From Amycolatopsis cihanbeyliensis (GTDB taxonomy: Bacteria; Actinomycetota; Actinomycetes; Mycobacteriales; Pseudonocardiaceae), in assembly GCF_006715045.1 (NCBI RefSeq), contig NZ_VFML01000001.1:4370501-4434500 (forward strand): a stretch of DNA of 64,000 nucleotides. Reading direction: 5' to 3'. The notes under the pieces were generated by a model, which saw nothing but the letters and a program-made list of their open reading frames with translations, was not told the DNA's origin and did not search any database. Positions 43,931 through 51,958 of the stretch are shown piece by piece. Position numbers and translations under genes: made by a program. Position 1 is the stretch's first letter. Each line of letters starts with the position of its first letter.

Positions 43931-44358
43931 TCATGCCCGTCCCGCTGTCCTGGCCCGAGCGAAACGGCGTGAGTATGCGGGACATACCCATCGGTCGGCG
44001 TCCTCGGCCTCGGACGCCCATTCCAGCGATCGGTTGAACCAGCTCGCGGCCTTGTCCCATTCGGCCATAGCGGTGTGCAGCCACCCCGCGTACTGTGCCC
44101 ACTGCCCGGCGAGCCCGACCACGTCTCGCCGTATCGGCCCCCGCGCTTCGGTGGCCAGGGAGCGGACGAACCGCAAATGGGCGCCCACAGGTTCGAGTGC
44201 CGAGGCCGCGCCGATCACGTCTTCCAGCCGCCGCGTGTTCGCCACTCGTAGCGGGAAAGGCTGGACTGCGAGATCGGCACCCGTCGGGCAAGTTCGGGCT
44301 GGGACAGTCCGGCTGCCTGCCTCAACCGGCGGAGCGCCTGACCGAAACCTTCGCTCAT
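43931..44358 (-). pseudogene. Degenerate XRE-family regulator
   Basis: The first frame starts at ATG 44358 (GGGAGG upstream) and encodes an intact XRE HTH: MSEGFGQALRRLRQAAGLSQ, then PELARRVPISQSSLSRYEW. It then shifts and stops. A second frame picks up a typical C-terminal segment of the same protein family (RRLEDVIGAASALEPVG, ... RRDVVGLAGQWAQYAGWLHTAMAEWDKAASWF) and ends early at 43931. The middle, normally more than 100 residues, is missing, so a deletion plus frameshift has destroyed the gene. The HTH part alone might still be made. Confidence 0.75.
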
Positions 44359-44523
44359 GGCCTCCCACTTCACGCTGCGGTCGGTTTGGCGTAGGAACGA
44401 GCATACCGGTGCCAGAAGCGGCGGATAACAGTATGTTCACTCTCCGTGCCGGTTTGTCGGGAGAGCCACAACCGCTTAGCGATCATCGGACGGGTTGCTT
44501 AGGGTCCATCAAGTGATTGCGTC

Positions 44524-45288
44524 ATGACCTGGTGGCACGCCGTGCTGATCGCGCTGGCCGGTGTGTGGGCGGGCACCATCAACACCGTTGTCGGCTCCGG
44601 CACCCTGGTGACCTTCCCGGTGCTGGTCGCCCTCGGTTACCCGCCGGTCACCGCGACCACCTCGAACGCCATCGGGCTCGCGCCCGGCACGATCAGCGGC
44701 GCGGTGGGCTACCGCAAGGAACTGACCGGGCAGTGGCGGCGGCTGCTGGGGTTCGCGGTGGCCTCGTTCTTCGGCGCGATCGGTGGCACGGTCCTGCTGC
44801 TGTCCCTGCCGAGCGACGCCTTCGAGACCGTGGTGCCGGTGCTGGTCGGGCTGGCCGTCGTGCTGGTGATCGTGCAGCCGCGGGTCGCGGCCTGGATCGC
44901 CACTCGCAACGGCGGGAAGCCGCGGCATCGTGCCGGTCCGTTGCTGGTGTTCCTGATCTTCCTGGTCGGCATCTACGGCGGGTACTTCACCGCGGCCCAG
45001 GGCGTGATGCTGATGGCGTTCATGGGCATGCTGCTGTCCGAGCCGATCCAGCGGTTGAACGGCATCAAGAACGTGCTGGCCGCGGTGGTCAACGTGGTGG
45101 CCGGTGCGGTGTACGCCTTCGTCGCCCCGATCAGCTGGCCGGTCGTCGGCCTGCTGGCCGCCGGTTCGGTGGTCGGGGGCCTGCTCGGCGCGAAGATCGG
45201 CAGGCGACTCTCACCGACCGTGTTGCGCATCGTCATCGTGGTGATCGGCCTCGCGGCCGTGGTCCAACTGGTCCTGCGCCAACTGTAG
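44524..45288 (+). CDS. TauE/SafE-family membrane transporter
   Basis: A 254-residue permease with about eight hydrophobic segments, of the TauE/SafE (DUF81) family that exports sulfite or organosulfur anions. It shows the repeated family motif near the start (AGTINTVVGSGTLVTFPVLVALGYPP) and in the middle (GGYFTAAQGVMLMAFMGML). The substrate is unknown. A divergent position relative to the XRE pseudogene may mean it was once controlled by that regulator. Confidence 0.9.
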   Translation: MTWWHAVLIALAGVWAGTINTVVGSGTLVTFPVLVALGYPPVTATTSNAIGLAPGTISGAVGYRKELTGQWRRLLGFAVASFFGAIGGTVLLLSLPSDAFETVVPVLVGLAVVLVIVQPRVAAWIATRNGGKPRHRAGPLLVFLIFLVGIYGGYFTAAQGVMLMAFMGMLLSEPIQRLNGIKNVLAAVVNVVAGAVYAFVAPISWPVVGLLAAGSVVGGLLGAKIGRRLSPTVLRIVIVVIGLAAVVQLVLRQL

Positions 45289-45350
45289 ATCCTGCCCGGA
45301 ATCGGGCAGGAAATTTGCCCCGAATGCGCTGCCCTGCCAGGGTCGGGCGA

Positions 45351-45611
45351 ATGGACCACGCCGAGCTGGTTCGCCATATCGCCGGATCGACCGGGCTACC
45401 GCTGCCCACCGCCGCCCGCGTGGTGGCGGATGTGATCGCCTACTTCGGCGAGACCACCGAGCAGTTCGTCCGGCGCAGGCACGCGGCGCTGCACCGGCGT
45501 GGACACAGGAACGCGGAGATCTGGCCGCTGCTGCTGGCCGAGCTGGCCGCCCGCCCGGTGGCCGCGGGTGAGCTGACCGAACGGCAGCTACGGCGCATTG
45601 TTTACGGGTGA
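45351..45611 (+). CDS. Small conserved protein upstream of glmS
   Basis: An 86-residue protein, all helical by composition: MDHAELVRHIAGSTGLPLPTAARVVADVIAYFGETTEQFV, a basic centre RRRHAALHRRGHRNAEIWPLL, and a C-terminal LTERQLRRIVYG. Its beginning is reminiscent of HU/IHF-like helices. I do not recognise a characterised family, but codon bias is strong and it ends 12 bp before glmS, so it is likely a real gene in the same transcript. Confidence 0.7.
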   Translation: MDHAELVRHIAGSTGLPLPTAARVVADVIAYFGETTEQFVRRRHAALHRRGHRNAEIWPLLLAELAARPVAAGELTERQLRRIVYG

Positions 45612-45623
45612 AGGGCTGGACAC

Positions 45624-47447
45624 ATGTGTGGAATCGTCGGATATCTCGGCGGTCGGGAGGCGGAACCGATCCTGCTGGAGGGGCTGCACCGGCTGGAGTA
45701 CCGGGGATACGACTCCGCGGGCATCGCGGTGGCCCACCGGGGAAAGGCACGGGTGACCAAGGCCGCCGTGCGGGTCGGTGAGCTGCGCGAGCTGGTCGGC
45801 AAGGGCACCGGTGCCCGAGTGGGCATCGCGCACACCCGGTGGGCGACGCACGGTGAGCCGACCGACGCCAACGCCCACCCGCACCTGGACGCCGGCGGCC
45901 GGATCGCGGTGGTGCACAACGGGATCATCGAGAACGCCGAGCAGTTGCGAGCCAAGTTGGTCGCGGACGGCGTGGAGTTCGCCTCGGACACCGACACCGA
46001 GGCGCTGGCGCACCTGGTCGCCGCGGCCCTGCCGACCAGCGCCGGCCTCGAGGACGCGGTGCGCGCGGCGCTGCGCGGGGTGGAGGGTGCCTACGGGCTC
46101 GTGGTGCTGGACGTGCGCAACCCGGGGGAACTGGTGGTAGCCCGCAACGGCAGCCCGATCGTGCTCGGCATCGGTGACGCGGAGATGTTCGTCGCCTCCG
46201 ACGTGGCGGCGCTGGTGCGCTACACCCAGCGGGTGGTGTACCTGGACGACGGTGAGCTGGCCACGATCACCACCGATGATTACCGCACCAGCACCCTGCA
46301 GGCGCACCGCACGGCCAAGGAACCGACCATTGTGGACGTCGCGGAGGACGACTACCAGCTCGGCGAGTTCACCGACTTCATGCGCAAGGAGATGCACGAG
46401 CAGCCGGAGGCCGTGCACCGCGCCCTGCTCGGCAGGCTGGAGGAGCGGTTCGCCACCGCACGTCTCGGTGGTATCGGGCTGGACGCGCACGCGTTGCGCT
46501 CGGTGCGGCGGGTGAAGTTCCTCGGCTGCGGCTCCGCGTACTACGCGGGCCAGCTCGGCGCGAACCTGGTCGAGGAACTGGCCAGGCTGCCCGCGGACGC
46601 CGAGCCGGCCTCGGAGTTTCGCTACCGCAACCCGGTCGTCGACCCGGACACGCTGTACGTCGCGGTCAGCCAGTCAGGGGAGACCGCGGACACCCTGGCC
46701 GCGGTGCAGGAGCTCGGCCGCAAGGGCGGCCGGGTGATCGGGGTGGTCAACGTCGTGGGCAGCGCGATCGCCAGGGAATGCGGCAGCGGGGTCTTCCTGC
46801 ACGCCGGGCCCGAGGTGTCGGTGGCCTCGACCAAGGCCGTCACCAATATGAGCGTGTGTTTCGCGATGCTCGCCCTGCTACTGGGCCGGATGCGGGACCT
46901 CTCGGTCGCCAACGGCCGCCGGATCGTCACCGCACTGGCCGACCTGCCGGCGCGGATCGCCGAGGTCCTCGCGGCCGAGGAGGAGATCGCCGAGGCGGCT
47001 CGCCGGTTCGGCGCGGCGCGGCACATGTTCTTCATCGGCAGGGTGCGCGGCTGGCCGGTGGCGAGGGAGGGCGCGCAGAAGCTCAAGGAGATCTCCTACG
47101 TGCACGCCGAGGCCTACCAGGCCGCCGAGCTCAAGCACGGCCCGCTGGCGCTGATCGACGAGCGGATGCCCTCGGTGGTGCTGGTGCCCGACGACGACCT
47201 GCTCACCAAGAACATCGGCACCATCGAGCAGATCAAGGCGCGCGGCGGCCCGGTGCTGGCGGTGAGCAACGCCGAACTGCCCGGCGGCCTCGCCGACGTG
47301 GTGCTCCGGGTGCCGCGTACCGAACCCGAACTCGACCCGATCCTGTTCGCGATCCCGCTGCAGTTGTTCGCCTACCACCTGGCCACGCATCTCGGCCGGG
47401 ACATCGACAAGCCGCGCAACCTGGCCAAGAGCGTCACCGTGGAGTGA
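45624..47447 (+). CDS. glmS: Glucosamine-6-phosphate synthase (isomerising)
   Basis: A 607-residue enzyme forming glucosamine-6-phosphate from fructose-6-phosphate and glutamine, the first step to UDP-GlcNAc and peptidoglycan. The glutaminase domain starts MCGIVGYLGG, with Cys2 as nucleophile, and includes GIAHTRWATHG and HNGIIENAEQLR. Two SIS domains follow, with FLGCGSAYYAGQLGA, SQSGETADT and a C-terminal KSVTVE ending. No glmS ribozyme-like leader is seen in the short 12-bp gap upstream. Confidence 0.97.
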   Translation: MCGIVGYLGGREAEPILLEGLHRLEYRGYDSAGIAVAHRGKARVTKAAVRVGELRELVGKGTGARVGIAHTRWATHGEPTDANAHPHLDAGGRIAVVHNGIIENAEQLRAKLVADGVEFASDTDTEALAHLVAAALPTSAGLEDAVRAALRGVEGAYGLVVLDVRNPGELVVARNGSPIVLGIGDAEMFVASDVAALVRYTQRVVYLDDGELATITTDDYRTSTLQAHRTAKEPTIVDVAEDDYQLGEFTDFMRKEMHEQPEAVHRALLGRLEERFATARLGGIGLDAHALRSVRRVKFLGCGSAYYAGQLGANLVEELARLPADAEPASEFRYRNPVVDPDTLYVAVSQSGETADTLAAVQELGRKGGRVIGVVNVVGSAIARECGSGVFLHAGPEVSVASTKAVTNMSVCFAMLALLLGRMRDLSVANGRRIVTALADLPARIAEVLAAEEEIAEAARRFGAARHMFFIGRVRGWPVAREGAQKLKEISYVHAEAYQAAELKHGPLALIDERMPSVVLVPDDDLLTKNIGTIEQIKARGGPVLAVSNAELPGGLADVVLRVPRTEPELDPILFAIPLQLFAYHLATHLGRDIDKPRNLAKSVTVE

Positions 47448-47450
47448 GCC

Positions 47451-48515
47451 TCAGGAGCTGCGCTGGAAGGTGCGGGCCGCTTCCAGGAAGACCTCGTTCT
47501 CCTCCGGGGTGCCGATGGTGACCCGCACGCCATCGCCCGCGAACGGCCGCACCACGACCTTGCTGTCCAGCGCGTGCTCCGCGAACTCCTCGGTGCGCTC
47601 GCTTAGCGGCAGCCAGACGAAGTTGGCCTGGCTCTCCGGCACGACGTAGCCCGTGGCCAGCAGCTCCCCGCGCACCCGGTCCCGCTCGGCCGCGATCTCG
47701 GTGCACCTGGCCAGCAGCTCGTCCCTGGCGTCCAGCGAGGCGATGGCCGCGGCCTGGGCGAGCGCGTTCACGCTGAACGGCACGTACACCTTGCGCAGCG
47801 CCGTGGTGACGTGTGCGGGGGCGACGCCGTAGCCGACCCGCAGCCCGGCCAGCCCGTAGGCCTTGGAGAAGGTGCGCAGCACGGCAACGTTGTCCCGCTC
47901 GCGGGCGAACTGGAGGCCGTCCGGCACGTCGGGGTCGGTGACGTACTCGCGGTAGGCCTCGTCCAGCACCACCAGCACATCGGCCGGCACCTGGTCGAGG
48001 AACCGTTCCAGTGCCGCACGGCGCACCGCGGTGCCGGTCGGGTTGTTCGGGTTGCAGACGAACACCAGCCGGGTCTTCGGCGTGATCGCCGCGAGCATCG
48101 CGTCCAGGTCGTGCGTGTGGGTGGCGTCCAGCGGGACGGTCACCTGGTCCGCCCCGGCCACCTGGGTGACGATCGGGTACGCCTCGAAGGAACGCCAGGC
48201 GAACAGGGCCTGCTCGCCTTGGGTGCACAGGGCCTGCACCAGTTGCTGGCACAGCGAGACCGAGCCGCACCCGACGGCGACCATGTCGGCGGGTACCTCC
48301 AGCTCGTTCGCCAGCCGGTCCACCAGTGCCCACGCTCCCATGTCCGGGTAGCGGTTCACCTCCGTCGTGGCCCGCGCGATCGCCTCGGCGACGCTCGGCA
48401 GCGGACCACCCGGAGCCTCGTTGCTCGCCAGCTTGATCGCTCCGGTCACCGTGCGCCCGGGTACGTACTTCGGAAGAGACTCCAGGTCGGCGCGGGTGGG
48501 GACGGTCGGCGGCAT
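47451..48515 (-). CDS. pat: Aromatic amino-acid / histidinol-phosphate-type aminotransferase
   Basis: A 354-residue PLP-dependent class I/II aminotransferase. The PLP lysine lies in TFSKAYGLAGLR and the cofactor-binding motif is FVCNPNNPTGT. The protein resembles mycobacterial Pat throughout (YVPGRTVTGAIKLASNEAPGGPLPSV, VNRYPDMG, VGCGSVSLCQQLVQAL), and it lies outside any his operon. An aromatic aminotransferase role is therefore preferred over HisC. ATG 48515 has GAGGAG upstream; longer in-frame starts read through the promoter region. Confidence 0.92.
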   Translation of the reverse strand: MPPTVPTRADLESLPKYVPGRTVTGAIKLASNEAPGGPLPSVAEAIARATTEVNRYPDMGAWALVDRLANELEVPADMVAVGCGSVSLCQQLVQALCTQGEQALFAWRSFEAYPIVTQVAGADQVTVPLDATHTHDLDAMLAAITPKTRLVFVCNPNNPTGTAVRRAALERFLDQVPADVLVVLDEAYREYVTDPDVPDGLQFARERDNVAVLRTFSKAYGLAGLRVGYGVAPAHVTTALRKVYVPFSVNALAQAAAIASLDARDELLARCTEIAAERDRVRGELLATGYVVPESQANFVWLPLSERTEEFAEHALDSKVVVRPFAGDGVRVTIGTPEENEVFLEAARTFQRSS

Positions 48516-48642
48516 GCTCGGGGCTCCTCGCTGTTTCGCTGGGCAACTCGCCATGTCGTGGCGTGCGTGGACAACGTTATCTCGCCTCAGGTCGTGCTCG
48601 TCATGTTGACTTGGGTTCACACCGAGGTGGTTGAGTGGGCAT

Positions 48643-49305
48643 ATGACGCAGACGCACACCGACAGCTACCAGCGGGACGACGGCCGGGCGGTACGCCTCA
48701 CCTATGCCGAACCCGAGGGGGTGGTGCGAGGCGGCCTGGTCGTTCTGCACGAGGCCGAAGGGGTCACCGACGGCGTGCGCCTGCTGACATCCAGCCTGGC
48801 CGGTGAGGGATGGCTCGCGGTGGCGCCGCATCTCTACGAGGCCGGCCCGGCGGATGTGGATGCCCTCACCTGCGACGGCGTGCTCGCGGCCACCGACGCC
48901 ACCCTGGCCTGGCTGATGGATCGCGGGATCAGCGCGGACCTGCTGGGGGTGGTCGGCTTCGACATCGGTGGCACCGCGGCGCTGGTGGTGGCGACCCGCA
49001 GGGAGCTGGGTGCGGCGGTGAGCGTCGGCGGCCCCGGTATCAGCAAGCCGGTCTCCAGCGATATCCCACCGCTGGTGGACGTGGCGGGCACGCTGGTGTC
49101 CCCGTGGCTCGGCATCTACGGGGACACCGGCGAGGAGGTCGACGTGGCCGAGGTGGAGCTCCTGCGCGAGGCGGCTTCGGCCGCGTCGGTGGCCACCAAC
49201 GTGGTCCGCTACCCCGGGGCCAATCACCGGTTCGACGCCGACCCGGAGGCCGCGGCCGAGGCATGGGAACGCACCCTCGCCTGGTTCGACGCCCACCTCC
49301 GCTGA
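48643..49305 (+). CDS. Dienelactone-hydrolase-family alpha/beta hydrolase
   Basis: A 220-residue alpha/beta hydrolase of the dienelactone hydrolase family. The nucleophile motif is GFDIGGTAAL, with Asp in place of the usual Cys or Ser (normally G-x-C/S-x-G). The later acid and His (WLGIYGDTGEEVD and GANHRFDAD) are in place. An Asp nucleophile position is odd and may mean altered or lost hydrolase activity. ATG 48643 is used; a TTG 12 bp upstream is possible. It is divergent from pat. Confidence 0.85.
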   Translation: MTQTHTDSYQRDDGRAVRLTYAEPEGVVRGGLVVLHEAEGVTDGVRLLTSSLAGEGWLAVAPHLYEAGPADVDALTCDGVLAATDATLAWLMDRGISADLLGVVGFDIGGTAALVVATRRELGAAVSVGGPGISKPVSSDIPPLVDVAGTLVSPWLGIYGDTGEEVDVAEVELLREAASAASVATNVVRYPGANHRFDADPEAAAEAWERTLAWFDAHLR

Positions 49306-49459
49306 GCCTTGGTTGAAACCGTTCGGGCCACTGCTTCGTCCCAGTGTGAACAGGACACAGTGTTCCGCGGAGACCGATAACGGCGTTTGGCCCACCTCGA
49401 GGCGCCCGCGCCGGTACGGTTTCCGGTACCCGCAGAGTCCAGCCGGATGGGATGACATC

Positions 49460-49903
49460 GTGGCCGAACCGAACCAACCCCAGTTCAGCGCGCCGTTGGG
49501 TGGCGGGCTCGCCCCGGTCGCGCAGCAGGCAAAGGCGGTACGAACGGAGGCCCAGGCGGGCCGCCTCACCCTGGACGAGGACGTGGCCAGCCGGCTGCTG
49601 CGCGAACTGAACGAGGTCCAGGCCGAGGTGCACGGCCTGATCGCGAAGGCGCACGCCGGGCTGGACGCGTCGTTGCATTTCGGCGACAGCTTCGTCGGCC
49701 GGGTGCTGGGCGAGCGGCTGCAGCAGGCGGCGGCAGGCCCGGACACCGCGGCGCTGCCGGTGCTCCAGCAGTTCAGCGAGGTGCTGCTGGAGCTCGAGAA
49801 CACGGTGCACAAGGCGGTCGAGACGTACCGAACGCAGGACGAGGACAACGCGGACGCTCTGCTGGAGGCCGAGCGGAAGGCGTCACCGGAAGGGGGTTAC
49901 TGA
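49460..49903 (+). CDS. PE-like/ESX-associated small helical protein
   Basis: A 147-residue protein, helical with two long amphipathic segments (RLTLDEDVASRLLRELNEVQAEVHGLIAKAHAGLD and LPVLQQFSEVLLELENTVHKAVETYR). It starts at GTG 49460 and overlaps the next gene by 1 bp (TGATG). By position before a PPE-like gene and an EspG-like gene it is probably the partner of the PPE-like protein. There is no signal peptide, as expected for type VII secretion substrates. Confidence 0.7.
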   Translation: MAEPNQPQFSAPLGGGLAPVAQQAKAVRTEAQAGRLTLDEDVASRLLRELNEVQAEVHGLIAKAHAGLDASLHFGDSFVGRVLGERLQQAAAGPDTAALPVLQQFSEVLLELENTVHKAVETYRTQDEDNADALLEAERKASPEGGY

Positions 49904-51072
49904 TGGAGGTGCACGGATACCCGGTGGACCGCCCGCCCGCCGACCGGTGCCTGCCGTTCCCGCCACCGGACCGGGGCGTCCCGGAGGAACCCGAACCGGA
50001 CGCCGGTGACCTGGACCTGCCGATCGACTGGATGGGCTACTCGCACGAGGAACTCTACCGGATGGTGCACGACAACGTGAACCTCGCCGGAGCCGAGGAA
50101 GTCGCGGAGAAGTGGGCGGATCTCCGGGGCGGTCTCATCTCGACCGTCGCGGGGTTGCGTGCGATCGTGGAGTCCTTCCACGCGGCCTGGACCGGCGAAG
50201 CCGCCGACCAGGCCCGTGCCGTGTTCGTGGATCTCCTGCACTGGACGCAGGACACCTCGAACCAATGCGGGTCGCTGTACACGCTGGTCAATGACCAGGC
50301 GGGACATGTAAAGGTCGCGAGGGACGCCATGCCCGCGCCGATCAGGGCGATGCCGGGGCAACCGGAACAGCCACTGGAGCGAGCGCCCGCGAACGACGGC
50401 ACCACCCCGATGTCGGCCGGCCCGTTCGCCTCGGGCGGTTTCGGCGGTGCCACCAGCCTGGTTGCCGACTCGGGCGAGCAGCGGCAGCTGTTCCTCGACC
50501 GCCACCGGCAGGCGGCCGAGGTGATGGAGCGGCTGCAGCGCGACTCCAGCAAGGTCTACCAGGAGGTACCGGAGTTCACCCCGCCGCGGCGCGGGCCGGG
50601 GATCTTCGGCGATCCGGATGACCCACCGAAGGAACCGCCGCGGCCGGACCCGGAGCAACCGGAGCCGGACGACGGAACCGACGCCAGCAACGTGGGTGGC
50701 GGCTCGGCCCCGCCCACCGGCGTGGGCGGCCCCGCGCCCGGCGGGTCACCCGCACCGGGTACGTCGTTGCCGCCGAACGCGCCACCCGCGGCCGAGCAGT
50801 ACGGCGCTGGTCCGCGGGCCGCCGCCGGGGCACCCGGGGCCGGTGGAGCCGCCGGCGGCGCGGGCGGGGCCGGCGCGGCGAGCACGGGCCAGCGTGGTGC
50901 CATGGGGCCGATGGGCATGCCGATGGGGGCCGCGGGTGCCCGGCCCGGTGGTGGCGGCGACAGCGAGCACCAGCGGCCGGCCTACCTGGAGGAGGACAGC
51001 GACTTCTGGAGTGCGGAGACCCCCGTGGTGCCCCCGGTCATCGGCGAGGACAGCCCGAAGCAGCGAGAGTAG
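49903..51072 (+). CDS. PPE/WXG100-like protein with Pro/Gly-rich tail
   Basis: A 389-residue protein. The N-terminal 170 residues are helical with YSHEELYRMVHDNVNLAGAEEVAEKWADLRGGL and FHAAWTGEAADQARAVFVDLL, a WTG turn in the position of the WXG motif of PPE/WXG100 proteins. From about residue 230 it is a Pro/Gly/Ala-rich tail with GGAAGGAGGAGAA and MGPMGMPMG runs. It is probably a type VII secretion substrate or effector, paired with its neighbours. Confidence 0.8.
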   Translation: MEVHGYPVDRPPADRCLPFPPPDRGVPEEPEPDAGDLDLPIDWMGYSHEELYRMVHDNVNLAGAEEVAEKWADLRGGLISTVAGLRAIVESFHAAWTGEAADQARAVFVDLLHWTQDTSNQCGSLYTLVNDQAGHVKVARDAMPAPIRAMPGQPEQPLERAPANDGTTPMSAGPFASGGFGGATSLVADSGEQRQLFLDRHRQAAEVMERLQRDSSKVYQEVPEFTPPRRGPGIFGDPDDPPKEPPRPDPEQPEPDDGTDASNVGGGSAPPTGVGGPAPGGSPAPGTSLPPNAPPAAEQYGAGPRAAAGAPGAGGAAGGAGGAGAASTGQRGAMGPMGMPMGAAGARPGGGGDSEHQRPAYLEEDSDFWSAETPVVPPVIGEDSPKQRE

Positions 51073-51081
51073 GGAGTTCCC

Positions 51082-51855
51082 GTGCGTGACCCGGACTCCG
51101 GTTGGATTCAGCTCTACCCCGGCGAGTTCTTCCTGCTCTGGTCCGAGCTCGGCCTCGGCGACCCGCCGCCGACGCTCGGGATACGGCAGATCGGCCGGAC
51201 CGCGGCCGCACGGGCACGGCTGATCGAGGGCGCGAGCGGGACGCTTGCCGAGCGGGACCTCGGCACGGTGACCGAACCGGCCCGGGACCTTGCCGGCCTG
51301 CTACGCCAGCTCGGCGAGTCCGAGTTGCGGGTCGACCTCGAGGTCGAGCGCGCCGACTTCGCCTTCCGCGCGGTCGCGGCGAGCGGCAGGCGGGGTGCGG
51401 TGACCGCGGGGTTCGCCGGGGCCGAGCTGCGCATCGGGCCGGTGCGGCCGGCGAACCTGGTGCCCACCATGCTGGAGGTGCTCACCCCGCTGGACGCGGG
51501 GGTCGGCAGCCCTGCCAACGTGCGCGTCGGCGACTACACGCGCGCCTGCGCGGAGGGCGAGCGGGGCGGCACGGACGGGTTCATCGGTGTGTTGCGGGAC
51601 GCCGGGGTGCGACCGCCCGAGGTGAACACCCTGGTGCGCGCGGTGGCCAGGCGAGCGGGTGGCGGGCAGCTCGGCGGCAGCGTGCGCACCGGGGCAGGGC
51701 GCTGGGTGCGGGCGCCGAGCCCGGTCGGCTGGGTGGACACCGAGGAAGGCCGGTTTGCCTTGCGGCGCAACGGGGACTGGGTCACGGTCACCCCGGTGGA
51801 CCTGCCGCGACTGCACGCTATGGCCGAGGAACTGGTCGCCGACCTGGCGGGCTGA
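51082..51855 (+). CDS. EspG-family type VII secretion chaperone
   Basis: A 257-residue protein resembling the EspG (ESX secretion-associated) family, cytosolic chaperones that bind PE-PPE pairs. Visible features include the beta-rich N-terminal part, DLEVERADFAFRAVAASGRRGAVTAG, a central VGDYTRACAEG segment, and a C-terminal GWVDTEEGRFALRRNGDWVTVTPVDLPRL. Start GTG 51082 has AGGGAG upstream and lies 9 bp after the PPE-like gene, so the three form an operon. No ESX core genes are in the window. Confidence 0.82.
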   Translation: MRDPDSGWIQLYPGEFFLLWSELGLGDPPPTLGIRQIGRTAAARARLIEGASGTLAERDLGTVTEPARDLAGLLRQLGESELRVDLEVERADFAFRAVAASGRRGAVTAGFAGAELRIGPVRPANLVPTMLEVLTPLDAGVGSPANVRVGDYTRACAEGERGGTDGFIGVLRDAGVRPPEVNTLVRAVARRAGGGQLGGSVRTGAGRWVRAPSPVGWVDTEEGRFALRRNGDWVTVTPVDLPRLHAMAEELVADLAG

Positions 51856-51958
51856 CCGGGGGCCGTACGATCTGCCGATCTGCCGATCGGCGTGCGGCTC
51901 GCGCCGTGGGCCGACTGGGCCTTTGGTTGCTCGGAGCATCCCGCTACGCTCGGTCCGC

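Noticed and set aside
45612..45623. glmS ribozyme or riboswitch
   Set aside because: Only 12 bp separate glmS from the upstream gene; there is no room for a ribozyme, and that class is found mainly in Firmicutes.
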